Shown in pieces: positions 1 to 7,631 of a DNA stretch of 40,797 nt. Under the pieces are notes generated by a model. The model was given only the letters and a program-made list of their open reading frames with translations. It made no database searches and was not told the origin of the DNA. The position numbers and the translations under genes are program-made. Source of the stretch: an uncultured Ruminococcus sp. (GTDB lineage: Bacteria > Bacillota > Clostridia > Oscillospirales > Ruminococcaceae). The first letter of the stretch is position 1. Each line of letters opens with the position of its first letter. The stretch spans positions 1 to 40,797 of the forward strand of contig UQYK01000014.1 in the NCBI GenBank assembly GCA_900545285.1. The letters run 5' to 3'.

Positions 1-1392
1 AGGTGCTTCAAAAATTTTTTCTCTGATTGTGTTGCACTTGACTTGACAATCTATCGTAAAATTAAAAATGGCACGGCAATTCCACAGGACTTTGCAATGA
101 TTACGGAAATGGCAGATATTTTACAGCTGAATCCGGAGGAAACCGAGCATTTTTTTACCGCCTATAAAGTTTCCCGGTTTGGCCCCAATTATCAGCGGAT
201 TGAATCGGCGATTCAGGTGCTGTCACAGGCGGCCATGTTTCCGGAAAGTGCCATAACGGAACCGGAAATGCTGCCGCAAAACGGAAAAATGATACAAGGA
301 AAAGAATTTGTTTTGCAGGCAGTTCGGTTTGTGCTGCAAGGGCAGCAGGACACTGAGAGAATCGACTTGCAGTTGCAGCCAAATGATGCAGACCTGGTAC
401 GTACTGTGCAGAACTGTATTATGAAATTGCCGGAGCAGGTGGTTTGCAACTGGCAGCTATTTCTGCATCAGCGTCTGAAAAGCATGGTATATGCTGAAAA
501 TCTGGAACTGTTGTCCTACAGCATGCCGCTTCTGCTCACATGTCGCATGCATGTTCGATACCAATATGCGAAGCTGGACGAATTCTTTTTGCATCAACGA
601 TTTCCGTTTCTCATCCGGAATGGACAAAAGCTGCTGCTCATGACCAAAGACTGCATGACCGGAATGTATTTTGACGATCCGGAGACAGTGCAGTTTTATG
701 CAGGGGCAATGCAGAAATCATTTGAAAAATCAAAGTCATTTTGCAGTATGTATCAGGATTTGTCTGTATTTTTTCGGGATATGGCACTGGGAAAATTTAC
801 AGCATCTGCCTGCCGCAACGCGGATTTGTACGTGGTGGAAAAGAATCCCTGCATCTCTTCTGGTTTTGAGATTGAAGAAATGCGGCAGCACATTGTAGAT
901 GACATGCCAGGAAAAGTGGCGAGTCAGTACTACGCAATGCTGCTGAAAATCATTCAGAATACCGCGTCCCAGCATATGTTTTTTACAGAGGATGGCATGC
1001 GGGAATTGATGGAAATTGAGGAATACTATGAATTTCTGCCGGGAATCACAAAGTCGATTCAAAAACCGATTCGCTACCGAATTTTGCAAAATGTTATTGG
1101 AATGGCGCAGAAAAGCGACTATATGCAGTACCATATGATACACCATTCACTCTTGTCATTCCGCACATTGACCTTGATGAATATCTGGAGTGACGGGAAA
1201 GTGCTTCTGGTATTCCATCTGGAGCAGGAAAATCGTTTTATGATCCTGGTTATGCGGGAAAAGAGCATTGCCTCGGCACTCATTGCCTATTTTCGGTATC
1301 TGCGAGAAAGCGGTATCGCACTGGGAAAGGAAGAATCTCTCTGCAAAATGCAGGAAATCTTTACACAGTTTGCAGACCCAAAATATCGATAA
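1..1392 (+). CDS. XRE-family helix-turn-helix regulator, 5' end cut by window edge
   Basis: The frame is open from base 1, so the true start lies upstream. A TTG at 43 is the first possible start inside the window but falls in the middle of the DNA-binding domain. Residues read from base 1 (DLTIYRKIKNGTAIPQ, then a short helix before LQLNPEETEHFF) look like the recognition helix and last helices of an XRE/Cro-type HTH. The remaining roughly 400 residues match no domain I recognise. They are soluble, mixed alpha/beta in appearance, with no membrane segment. The product is probably a cytoplasmic transcription regulator with a large C-terminal sensory or oligomerisation part. The next gene is convergent, so no target can be inferred. 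Confidence 0.6.
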   Translation, partial: RCFKNFFSDCVALDLTIYRKIKNGTAIPQDFAMITEMADILQLNPEETEHFFTAYKVSRFGPNYQRIESAIQVLSQAAMFPESAITEPEMLPQNGKMIQGKEFVLQAVRFVLQGQQDTERIDLQLQPNDADLVRTVQNCIMKLPEQVVCNWQLFLHQRLKSMVYAENLELLSYSMPLLLTCRMHVRYQYAKLDEFFLHQRFPFLIRNGQKLLLMTKDCMTGMYFDDPETVQFYAGAMQKSFEKSKSFCSMYQDLSVFFRDMALGKFTASACRNADLYVVEKNPCISSGFEIEEMRQHIVDDMPGKVASQYYAMLLKIIQNTASQHMFFTEDGMRELMEIEEYYEFLPGITKSIQKPIRYRILQNVIGMAQKSDYMQYHMIHHSLLSFRTLTLMNIWSDGKVLLVFHLEQENRFMILVMREKSIASALIAYFRYLRESGIALGKEESLCKMQEIFTQFADPKYR

Positions 1393-1433
1393 AACGCAGG
1401 TTTCACATGTGCGTTTGATTCCACAAGAAAAAC

Positions 1434-1477
1434 ACCGGAGCCGATTGCCCTTTTTGCAAAAGAAAATCGATTCCGGT
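1434..1477 (+). terminator. Probable terminator of the XRE gene
   Basis: Imperfect 13-bp stem (1434-1446 with 1465-1477, two mismatches) followed by TATTTTGATAG, 42 bp after the stop codon. A smaller stem (AAACGCA with TGCGTTT) lies just before it. The T-run is modest, so this is tentative. Confidence 0.45.
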
Positions 1478-1498
1478 ATTTTGATAGATATCTGTTTA

Positions 1499-1547
1499 AG
1501 AACCTGTCTTCATAAGACACGTGTATACGCTTGTGAAGACAGGTTCT
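1499..1547. repeat. 49-bp palindromic dispersed repeat, copy 1
   Basis: Arms AGAACCTGTCTTCA and TGAAGACAGGTTCT form a perfect 14-bp inverted repeat around a core with ACGTGTATACG. A copy with two substitutions is at 37679-37727, and a broken, inverted copy is at 40743-40776. The last two bases belong to the stop codon of nnrE (TAG on the minus strand), so the element abuts or forms the 3' end of that gene. It could serve as a bidirectional terminator or be a REP-like element. Confidence 0.85.
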
Positions 1548-2343
1548 AAAGTTCAATTGCTGCGGAAGATATTGTGTGAAAATGCAGCTGATCTGCGTAG
1601 ATTTCGCCCAATTTTTGCAGCTGTTCCAGAGGCGTTCCGGAAGAAACGCCGGACTTGGAGAGAAGCTGCTGCAAAACTGGAGGGACTGGCTGTCCCTTTT
1701 CGGCAGCAGGGACGAATTCTCCCGGAAGATAAAATGGCGTATAGGTACCAATACAGGGGATTCCGATGGCGTAGTTTTCCAGCACGCCAATTGTACCTTG
1801 TACAAGTCCGCACAAATGGCCGTATTTCAGATAGCCAATGGAAACGGTTTTATCTGCGCGGACGCAAAGCCCTTCTCCGGTGTCACCGTTCATGCCGCTG
1901 TTGATATCCACGCTGATGGTATACGCGGCGGACTGGTTGATTTGTTCCACCCATTTGTGCAGATCCGGGCGAAGCTCTCCCTGAAAGCCGGTGCCCAGGA
2001 GACAGTCTACCAGGATATCTGTCTGAGAAAAATCCATTTCAGTCATGATGGGAATGCTTAATTCCCGGCACTTTTCCAGATAAAACGCGCCGTCCGGCGA
2101 AAGCTTCGGACTTGTGCGCACAATGCGGCAGGAGATTCCGGCGCGGTGCAGGAGAAGCGCCAGAACGTAGCCATCTCCGGCATTGTTTCCGCTTCCGGCA
2201 ACGATATCGATTTTTCCACGCCAGTCGCAGCTGTGAAAGATGCCCAGTCCGGCACGGTACATCAGCAGCTTGCTGTCCGTTCCGCCAGCAATTTCTGCGG
2301 CATCACTGGTGCGCATAGTGGAAACGGATATGATTTTTTCCAT
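1546..2343 (-). CDS. nnrE: NAD(P)H-hydrate epimerase (YjeF N-terminal domain only)
   Basis: A 265-residue protein of the YjeF_N/AIBP family, which epimerises the R form of damaged, hydrated NAD(P)H to the S form so that the partner dehydratase can repair it. The glycine-rich loop AGSGNNAGDGYVLAL is near residues 48-62, followed by CLLGTGFQGEL and the SVDINSGMNGDTG segment with family acidic residues. The C-terminal ADP-dependent dehydratase domain found fused in many bacteria is absent, so that partner must be encoded elsewhere. The last 45 or so residues extend beyond the usual fold. The start is supported by AAAGGAG about 9 nt upstream. It lies downstream of xylB on the same strand but behind a terminator hairpin, so it is probably transcribed separately. 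Confidence 0.85.
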   Translation of the reverse strand: MEKIISVSTMRTSDAAEIAGGTDSKLLMYRAGLGIFHSCDWRGKIDIVAGSGNNAGDGYVLALLLHRAGISCRIVRTSPKLSPDGAFYLEKCRELSIPIMTEMDFSQTDILVDCLLGTGFQGELRPDLHKWVEQINQSAAYTISVDINSGMNGDTGEGLCVRADKTVSIGYLKYGHLCGLVQGTIGVLENYAIGIPCIGTYTPFYLPGEFVPAAEKGQPVPPVLQQLLSKSGVSSGTPLEQLQKLGEIYADQLHFHTISSAAIEL

Positions 2344-2392
2344 AGAAGTGACTCCTTTCCAAAATTCTAATTGTGACAGGCTTCAATTTTTC

Positions 2393-2434
2393 AAAAAAGA
2401 GCAATACTGCCGCACCCGGAAGCATTGCTCTTTT
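2393..2434 (-). terminator. Terminator of xylB
   Basis: AAAAGAGCAAT (2395-2405) pairs with ATTGCTCTTTT (2424-2434). On the minus strand the hairpin ends in a run of T and lies 23 bp after the xylB stop codon. Confidence 0.8.
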
Positions 2435-2456
2435 CATTTTTATAGGAACACAAAAT

Positions 2457-3983
2457 TTACTGCAAACCTGCCAGTGTTGCAAACTGTGTTTTCAGTGCCG
2501 GATAAATCTGGCGGTACAGCTGGTAATAGGACTCATACGCCGGAACATTTTCTGCCTGCGGTGTCTGTGTCTTATCCGTTTTTACGATTGCGCTGCATGC
2601 TTCCGGAACGCTGCTGTAAATGCCGGCGCCCACAGAAGCCAGAATTGCAACACCCAGAGACGGGCCTTCTTTAGAAGCCACTGTTTTTACCGGACAGTTG
2701 TACAGATCGGCCAGCATGCTTCTCCAGAGGGGAGAAGTGCCGCCGCCGCCGCATGCCATCATATCATCTACAGAAATGCCCATTTCCCGGAACACTTCTA
2801 CACAATCCCGCAGGGAGTAAGTAACCCCTTCCATTACAGCGCGGAGCATGTCCCGTTTGGTGTGCATGGCAGACAGGCCAAAGAAAACACCCCGTGCGTT
2901 GGGATCCAGATGGGGTGTCCGTTCGCCCATGAGGTACGGCAGATACAACAGGCGGTTTGCCCCTACCGGCACCTGCTCGGCTTCCTTGTCCATGAGGTAG
3001 TATTCATCCACGCCCATGAGGGAAGCAGTCTGCTTTTCTGCGGCGCAGAACTGATCCCGGAACCATTTCAGGGACAGCCCTGCGCCCTGTGTAACGCCCA
3101 TAACGTGCCAGCTGTTCGGAACCGCTGCACAGCAGGTGTGGACTCTGCCCAGCTTATCCATTGCCATAGAAGAGGTGTGGGCGAATACAACGCCGGAAGT
3201 ACCAATGGTGGTAAACGCCTTTCCGTCCTGGACAACGCCGGTACCTACCGCAGCAGCAGCATTGTCTCCGGCACCGCCGACAACAACAATGCCTTCACAC
3301 AGTCCCAGGGTGTCCGCCATTTCCCGTGTCAGAGTTCCGGTGACTTCACAGGATTCGTATACTTTACCCAGGAGGGACTTGTCGATCTGGAGCAGGTGCA
3401 GCAGCTCATCCGACCAGCAGCGGTTTGCAATGTCCAGCAGCTGCATGCCGGAAGCGTCAGAAACCTCGGTTGCATATTCGCCGGTGAGAATCAGACGCAG
3501 ATAATCCTTCGGCAGGAGAATGTGCCGGCATTTTTCATAAACATCCGGTTCATTGTTCCGCACCCACAGAATTTTTGCAGCAGTCCAGCCGGTCAGGGCG
3601 GGATTTGCGGTGATTTCCATGAGCTTTTCCCGGCCGACAACCCGGTTCATCTCGTCCACTTCCGCAGCGGTTCGCTGGTCGCACCAGATGATGGAGTTCC
3701 GGAGCACCTGGTTGTTCTGATCCAGCATCACAAGGCCGTGCATTTGTCCGGAAATACCGATGCCCTTGATTTCTTCCTTGGGTACGCCGCTTTTGCGCAC
3801 CACGGTCTGAATGGTCTGGATCATGGCATTTTTCCAGTCTGCCGGATCCTGTTCTGCATAGCCGTTTTTCGGCTGATACATGGGGTATTCTACTGTGGCA
3901 CTTGCCATTACTGTGCCATCTTCCTGAAAAAGTACGGTTTTGGTACCGCTCGTACCGCAGTCAACGCCAATTACATAAGCCAT
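2457..3983 (-). CDS. xylB: Xylulokinase
   Basis: A 508-residue FGGY-family sugar kinase, full length for xylulokinase. It phosphorylates D-xylulose with ATP and so feeds the pentose phosphate pathway. The N-terminal phosphate-binding loop GVDCGTSGTKT is at residues 6-16. The family signature MHGLVMLD and a second ATP-site loop (FTTIGTSGVVF) follow, with the GGGGTSPLWRSMLADLY block in the C-terminal domain. The start is supported by AAGGA about 8 nt upstream. A near-ideal promoter is at 4047-4075, with an inverted repeat upstream that could be a regulator site. No xylose isomerase or transporter is adjacent. The window also carries a secreted xylanase about 30 kb away, which fits xylan use. 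Assignment to xylulose rather than a related ketose rests on overall similarity. Confidence 0.92.
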   Translation of the reverse strand: MAYVIGVDCGTSGTKTVLFQEDGTVMASATVEYPMYQPKNGYAEQDPADWKNAMIQTIQTVVRKSGVPKEEIKGIGISGQMHGLVMLDQNNQVLRNSIIWCDQRTAAEVDEMNRVVGREKLMEITANPALTGWTAAKILWVRNNEPDVYEKCRHILLPKDYLRLILTGEYATEVSDASGMQLLDIANRCWSDELLHLLQIDKSLLGKVYESCEVTGTLTREMADTLGLCEGIVVVGGAGDNAAAAVGTGVVQDGKAFTTIGTSGVVFAHTSSMAMDKLGRVHTCCAAVPNSWHVMGVTQGAGLSLKWFRDQFCAAEKQTASLMGVDEYYLMDKEAEQVPVGANRLLYLPYLMGERTPHLDPNARGVFFGLSAMHTKRDMLRAVMEGVTYSLRDCVEVFREMGISVDDMMACGGGGTSPLWRSMLADLYNCPVKTVASKEGPSLGVAILASVGAGIYSSVPEACSAIVKTDKTQTPQAENVPAYESYYQLYRQIYPALKTQFATLAGLQ

Positions 3984-4046
3984 AATGGTTTTGTTCCTTT
4001 CTGGAATGCATTCTTTTGACAGAAAACAGTCTGTCTTGCTTGTTTT

Positions 4047-4075
4047 ATTTTAACAAAAAACGTGCTTTTTGTCAA
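4047..4075 (-). promoter_or_regulatory. Promoter of xylB
   Basis: On the minus strand TTGACA (4070-4075), a 17-bp spacer and TAAAAT (4047-4052), about 65 bp before the xylB start codon. This is a strong housekeeping sigma-A-type promoter. Confidence 0.85.
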
Positions 4076-4091
4076 GCATGCCGATGTGGGG

Positions 4092-4125
4092 ATCGTATAC
4101 TTTCCGCGGCAGGGAAAGATACGAT
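4092..4125. promoter_or_regulatory. Inverted repeat upstream of the xylB promoter
   Basis: ATCGTATACTTTCC (4092-4105) and GGGAAAGATACGAT (4112-4125) form a 13-bp dyad with one bulge, centred roughly 35 bp upstream of the -35 box. There is no T-run on either side, so a protein-binding site is more likely than a terminator. The rest of the 3984-4315 gap holds only the promoter, this dyad, the terminator at 4165-4199 and a T-rich stretch. Confidence 0.5.
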
Positions 4126-4164
4126 TTTGATAGTGTCCGCCTGACTGGATTTCTGCCAAAATGA

Positions 4165-4199
4165 GAACTGCCATGCCGCGTAAAACGGCACAGCAGTTC
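4165..4199 (-). terminator. Terminator of the dockerin operon
   Basis: GAACTGCCATGCCG pairs with CGGCACAGCAGTTC (one mismatch) around a 7-nt loop. The T-run is better on the plus side (CAGTTTTTC) than on the minus side (CTCATTTT). It lies about 115 bp after the stop codon of the upstream minus-strand gene. Confidence 0.6.
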
Positions 4200-4315
4200 A
4201 GTTTTTCTATCTCTATTTATTTCAGGAACTATGCCGCCGGAAGCGTCAGCGCTGCACAGTCCTTATGTTTTGTTCTCTTTGTCTTTTGTCTCTGCTTTTT
4301 ATTCCTGAGAGCTTT

Positions 4316-5449
4316 TTATTCTGCGTTTTCCGGCAGAGTATCAATCTTATGCGTTAGGAAGCGGAGGAGTGATACCGTATCATGCGTATTGATGCCGCCG
4401 TCACCATTGCAGTCCGCGGTCAGCGTATCAATCATGACACTTCTGTTGACATACTTACTCAACAGAATCACATCAGACAGGTCAATTTTGTTATCCCGAT
4501 TGATATCACCGATGAGGTATTCATCTTCGATATAATTGACAGGGTACATCTTTCTGACATAATCTTCATCACGTGAAGGTTCAAAGTTTTGGTTCCAATA
4601 CTGGATAAATTCTTCATAAGCATCTGCAAAACTGGAATCTTTATAGCAATATACGTGATATCCTTTGAGGAAGGCTGACATGTTCACTGCGTTTTCTGCG
4701 GTAATTGCAGATACTTCACAGTCTTTCTCAACAATGGTGAACCGTTCTGGCATAGACTGCCCTACGGGTGCAATGCCGCCTGTTCCATGGAAGCTTAATA
4801 TTCTTGATTTGTAATCAAAGCTCCAGTCCAATCCATATACATTTGTTCCGGATGAAGGATACATCGGGTTCTTTGCCACACCAAGAGAAATATATTCTAG
4901 GTTAGAATAACTGCCGCTTGCAATTGGGCCACAGGCATATTCATAGAACCAAGAACCATCCCATCCATAGAATGTTACTTTTTCAAGTGGCGAAGTACCC
5001 ATGATAGAAAGACCGTCGAAGGCAGTAACGCTTTCGGGCACTGTGACTGTGCAATATGCTGCACTCTGAAAGAAGTCCTTCGTTAAGGAACCGATATCTG
5101 TAATACCTTCCTCGAAAACAATGTGTTCAATGGGGTATTGAGACATTTCTTCATTATAGTACCATTCCGGATGCGGCCAATTTTCAATGTCAGTTGGATT
5201 GAAGGTAGGCTCGTAATAGTGCATCATAGCACCAGTTCCGGAAAAGGTCATCGTAGCAGTAGAAGGGTCAAATGTCCAGGTTACATTGTCTCCCTCTGCG
5301 CCGCAGGTTCCGGAAAAGGTATTCTGGTTTTGTGTGGTAGAAGTGGCGATGTCTGGTGCTTCTTCGGCGAATGCCGGCTTTGTTTGCAGGAAGGACATAG
5401 AGCCTAAAAGGCAGGTCAATACTGTAATATAACACCATAGTTTTTTCAT
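4316..5449 (-). CDS. Secreted leucine-rich-repeat (BspA-like) protein with C-terminal dockerin
   Basis: A 377-residue exported protein. Residues 1-28 are a signal peptide (MKKLWCYIT..., cleavage near AFA-EE). Residues 45-300 have the pattern of BspA-type LRR_5 surface proteins: a motif around NVTWTFDPSTATMTFSGTG (55-73) recurs in weaker form at LDWSFDYKSRILSFHGTG (207-224), and PESVTAFDGLSI is a repeat-like turn. Residues 314-367 are a type I dockerin with two calcium loops (DINRDNKIDLSD and DCNGDGGINTHD). The end, FLTHKIDTLPE, almost equals the end of the xylanase dockerin at 37.5 kb, suggesting the same cohesin partner. It is the second gene of an operon, 23 bp after the previous gene, with GAGGTGA as ribosome binding site. 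Carbohydrate or surface binding is inferred; no catalytic domain is seen. Confidence 0.8.
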   Translation of the reverse strand: MKKLWCYITVLTCLLGSMSFLQTKPAFAEEAPDIATSTTQNQNTFSGTCGAEGDNVTWTFDPSTATMTFSGTGAMMHYYEPTFNPTDIENWPHPEWYYNEEMSQYPIEHIVFEEGITDIGSLTKDFFQSAAYCTVTVPESVTAFDGLSIMGTSPLEKVTFYGWDGSWFYEYACGPIASGSYSNLEYISLGVAKNPMYPSSGTNVYGLDWSFDYKSRILSFHGTGGIAPVGQSMPERFTIVEKDCEVSAITAENAVNMSAFLKGYHVYCYKDSSFADAYEEFIQYWNQNFEPSRDEDYVRKMYPVNYIEDEYLIGDINRDNKIDLSDVILLSKYVNRSVMIDTLTADCNGDGGINTHDTVSLLRFLTHKIDTLPENAE

Positions 5450-5472
5450 AATGAATCACCTCATTTAAAAAG

Positions 5473-6408
5473 TTAGAGCGTAACTTGTCCGGATGCTACC
5501 TTCTGATACATTTTTACATCATCATCATTCAGTATGCCGTCACGGTTGATGTCTGCTGATAGCTTAGCAAGTTCAATTGCAGTTTCCTCTCCAATATCAT
5601 CAAATCCAAAGAGCAGTTTTTGATTTGCTACTTTTTCAGTTTCGCCACGTTGCAAGCAAGCCATATAGGTTGCTATTGCTTGAAAATCTTGGCTATCGAC
5701 TGTACCGTCATGATTTAAGTCAGCGTATACATAGGTTTCATGAGTGATAACACATCTTGTTGATCCATACATATAACTGAATCCAATCTCATTATAAAGC
5801 TGGGCTTCTGACTTAATGTTGCTCGTGAAATTTACATAGATTGTACCAAATGCCTTAGGAGTGGTGCAATTGGGATAGGACTTCAAATTTGAAAATGTTG
5901 CATCGATGTATTGTACGCTTGTATCTTCCTCGCCATATTCATCTGTATCATAGTACGGGTCGGATAAACTATAATTTCCTGTATAACCGCCATATGTAAG
6001 TGAAGAACTTAGTCCACTGAAATCTGTAATCATATCTACATTTCCAGATAGTGTAATTACAGGCTTTCCTTTCGCATACATGGGATTGGATGCAATGAAT
6101 GCAACATAATGTGGGTATTTTTTAATTAGATTTCCGCTGTAATAGGAATTGCCAGAATTCGTTGCTAATGAAGCCGGCTGGTTTTCAAAATCAGCCATTA
6201 TGGAAGCAGTTTCATCAATCGAATAACCGATGTTTAAAAAATACTCTGCCAGCATTTGACTATCATCAGTTGCATAAGATGATACAAACTGTTCCTTTTC
6301 GATTTCTTCATATTCCGAAGCAAATGCCGGGATGGTTGTAGCAGTCATAGCTGCTGTCATTGCCAGTGCAGAGATACCTGCGATTGTTTTTCTCATAATC
6401 GATTTCAT
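5473..6408 (-). CDS. Secreted protein with widely spaced (split) dockerin-like repeats
   Basis: A 311-residue exported protein: signal peptide at 1-30 (MKSIMRKTIAG..., cleavage after AFA), then a Ser/Tyr/Asp-rich region (80-220) I do not recognise. Two EF-hand-type calcium loops follow, DLNHDGTVDSQD (230-241) and DINRDGILNDDD (286-297). They match the two halves of a dockerin but start 56 residues apart, against 32-34 in the other two dockerins here, so about 22 extra residues lie between them. First gene of the operon with the LRR-dockerin gene. The start is supported by AAAAGGA about 10 nt upstream. Base composition is AT-richer than the glycogen genes (22 of 60 G+C at 5881-5940, against 30 of 60 at 11701-11760). 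Function unknown; it may be docked on a scaffoldin or simply bind calcium. Confidence 0.7.
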   Translation of the reverse strand: MKSIMRKTIAGISALAMTAAMTATTIPAFASEYEEIEKEQFVSSYATDDSQMLAEYFLNIGYSIDETASIMADFENQPASLATNSGNSYYSGNLIKKYPHYVAFIASNPMYAKGKPVITLSGNVDMITDFSGLSSSLTYGGYTGNYSLSDPYYDTDEYGEEDTSVQYIDATFSNLKSYPNCTTPKAFGTIYVNFTSNIKSEAQLYNEIGFSYMYGSTRCVITHETYVYADLNHDGTVDSQDFQAIATYMACLQRGETEKVANQKLLFGFDDIGEETAIELAKLSADINRDGILNDDDVKMYQKVASGQVTL

Positions 6409-6530
6409 AAGTTTGTTTTCCTTTTAAAAGTTATTTTTGGAATGTTTTTTTTGCTTGCGTATGGTCTGTTTGATTTGCCTCACCTCCCTTCCGGAATTTC
6501 AATTTTCACCCCCTTTCTTTTTCTGCCTCT

Positions 6531-6600
6531 ATTATAGCACAAAAAACGCCGCTGTGCGAGAAAATGGCGCGAACGTAGAGATTTTTGGCGTGAGCGTAGA
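6531..6600 (-). promoter_or_regulatory. Dockerin-operon promoter with LytTR-like direct repeats
   Basis: The -10 box TATAAT is at 6531-6536 (minus strand) with no good -35 box (TCGCAC at the right place). Just upstream are two 14-bp direct repeats, TCTACGCTCACGCC (6587-6600) and TCTACGTTCGCGCC (6566-6579), 12 of 14 identical and exactly 21 bp apart. Their cores TACGCTCAC and TACGTTCGC fit the consensus reported for LytTR response regulators (9-bp half sites, 12-bp gap) at 7 and 8 of 9 positions. A weak -35 next to such repeats suggests an activated promoter. The rest of the 6409-6853 gap is leader, AT-rich DNA and the next promoter. Confidence 0.55.
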
Positions 6601-6770
6601 CTTTGGAAATTATACCCATTTCGAAATTCCAATCTTAGAGTGAAATCAATATAGTATAGGTTAAACTATCATAATAAATATTTAAATCAGACGCAAAATA
6701 AAAATGAAAAAGTGCAGGGAAGTCGCGCATTTTTTCTGCTTTTTTTGGGGAAAAAGGCAGCCGCATGATC

Positions 6771-6799
6771 TTGCATTCCGGACAAAAATATGCTATAAT
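6771..6799 (+). promoter_or_regulatory. Promoter of the TSCPD gene
   Basis: TTGCAT (6771-6776), 17-bp spacer, TATAAT (6794-6799), 54 bp before the start codon. Confidence 0.8.
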
Positions 6800-6853
6800 A
6801 CAATCAGACCGCTGCCCATAGAGCCGCGGCAATTTCAAAGAAACGGAGTGCGA

Positions 6854-7111
6854 ATGAACATGAAATATTCTTACACACCGCATGGTGTCTGTTCCCGTGC
6901 CATTCAGCTGGACGTAGAAGACGGCGTTGTCAATCAGGTACAATTTATTGGCGGATGCAGCGGAAATACACAAGGCATTGCTGCCCTGGTGCAGGGAATG
7001 CCGCTGGATGAAGTGGTAAAGCGTCTGGAGGGCATCCGTTGTGGAAGCCGTCCGACTTCATGTCCGGATCAGCTGGCAAAGGCGCTGAAAAAAATCGCAG
7101 AGGAACAGTAA
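6854..7111 (+). CDS. TSCPD-domain protein
   Basis: An 85-residue protein that is essentially one TSCPD domain, a small family related to a C-terminal extension of some ribonucleotide reductases (the TIGR03905-type stand-alone form). The signature RPTSCPDQLAKAL is at the C-terminal end, and a GGCSGNTQGIAALVQG loop with a conserved Cys precedes it. Cysteines at both places suggest metal binding. The start at 6854 is chosen because AACGGAG lies 5-6 nt before it; a second ATG two codons on is also possible. Its biochemical role is unknown in general, and its neighbours give no pathway. It has its own promoter and terminator, so it is monocistronic. Confidence 0.8.
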   Translation: MNMKYSYTPHGVCSRAIQLDVEDGVVNQVQFIGGCSGNTQGIAALVQGMPLDEVVKRLEGIRCGSRPTSCPDQLAKALKKIAEEQ

Positions 7112-7127
7112 TTCTTTATTCCAATGC

Positions 7128-7170
7128 AAAAAACGGGACAAGGTTTTTCGAAAGAACCTTGTCCCGTTTT
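7128..7170. terminator. Bidirectional terminator
   Basis: AAAACGGGACAAGGTT (7130-7145) pairs perfectly with AACCTTGTCCCGTTTT (7155-7170), between two convergent genes. The long A/T flanks allow use from both sides. Confidence 0.9.
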
Positions 7171-7184
7171 GCAGTTATATTCGT

Positions 7185-7583
7185 CTATGAAATCCACCAT
7201 TCCGGCGTAATATCGCCCAGCCTGACCACACGCCCGGTGGCGTAGTCCATCATGATTTCGATGTCCTTGTACTTGCCGTTTGGCATCAGCTGTACCATGA
7301 GTTCCCGGCAAGCGCCGCAGGGTGCTCCGCCGGAACCGTCCGGCAGAATACACAGCACCTTGTCAATTTCCTGTTCACCGTTGGTGATCATGTTGAAAAT
7401 GGCGTTCCGTTCTGCACAAATCCCCAGCGTGGAGCAGGTATCAATGCATACGCCGGTGTAGATTTTGCCGGATTTGGATAAAATCGCCGCCGCAACACCG
7501 CCGGCAAGCACGTAGTCGGAAATTTGCCGCTCGTGCTGTACTGCTTTGGCAGCGGCGTAGAGTTTTGCCCAGATTTTGTCCAT
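7185..7583 (-). CDS. cdd: Cytidine deaminase-family protein
   Basis: A 132-residue zinc-dependent deaminase of the tetrameric cytidine deaminase fold, expected to convert cytidine or deoxycytidine to uridine in pyrimidine salvage. The zinc and proton-shuttle motif CAERNA (C56, E58) and PCGACRE (C89, C92) are complete. The frame is open to 7619, but the start at 7583 is preferred because AAGGAGG lies 6-8 nt before it. It lies 48 bp after a lipoprotein gene on the same strand and is probably cotranscribed. Because relatives include blasticidin-S deaminase and other nucleoside deaminases, the exact substrate is less certain than the reaction. Confidence 0.85.
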   Translation of the reverse strand: MDKIWAKLYAAAKAVQHERQISDYVLAGGVAAAILSKSGKIYTGVCIDTCSTLGICAERNAIFNMITNGEQEIDKVLCILPDGSGGAPCGACRELMVQLMPNGKYKDIEIMMDYATGRVVRLGDITPEWWIS

Positions 7584-7631
7584 GGGGAATGCCTCCTTGT
7601 GTACGAAATGATCACCCAATCCATCGAATAA

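Noticed and set aside
2373..4019. 548-residue open frame on the plus strand
   Set aside because: It is the antisense shadow of xylulokinase: cysteine- and histidine-rich, no ribosome binding site, no recognisable domain.
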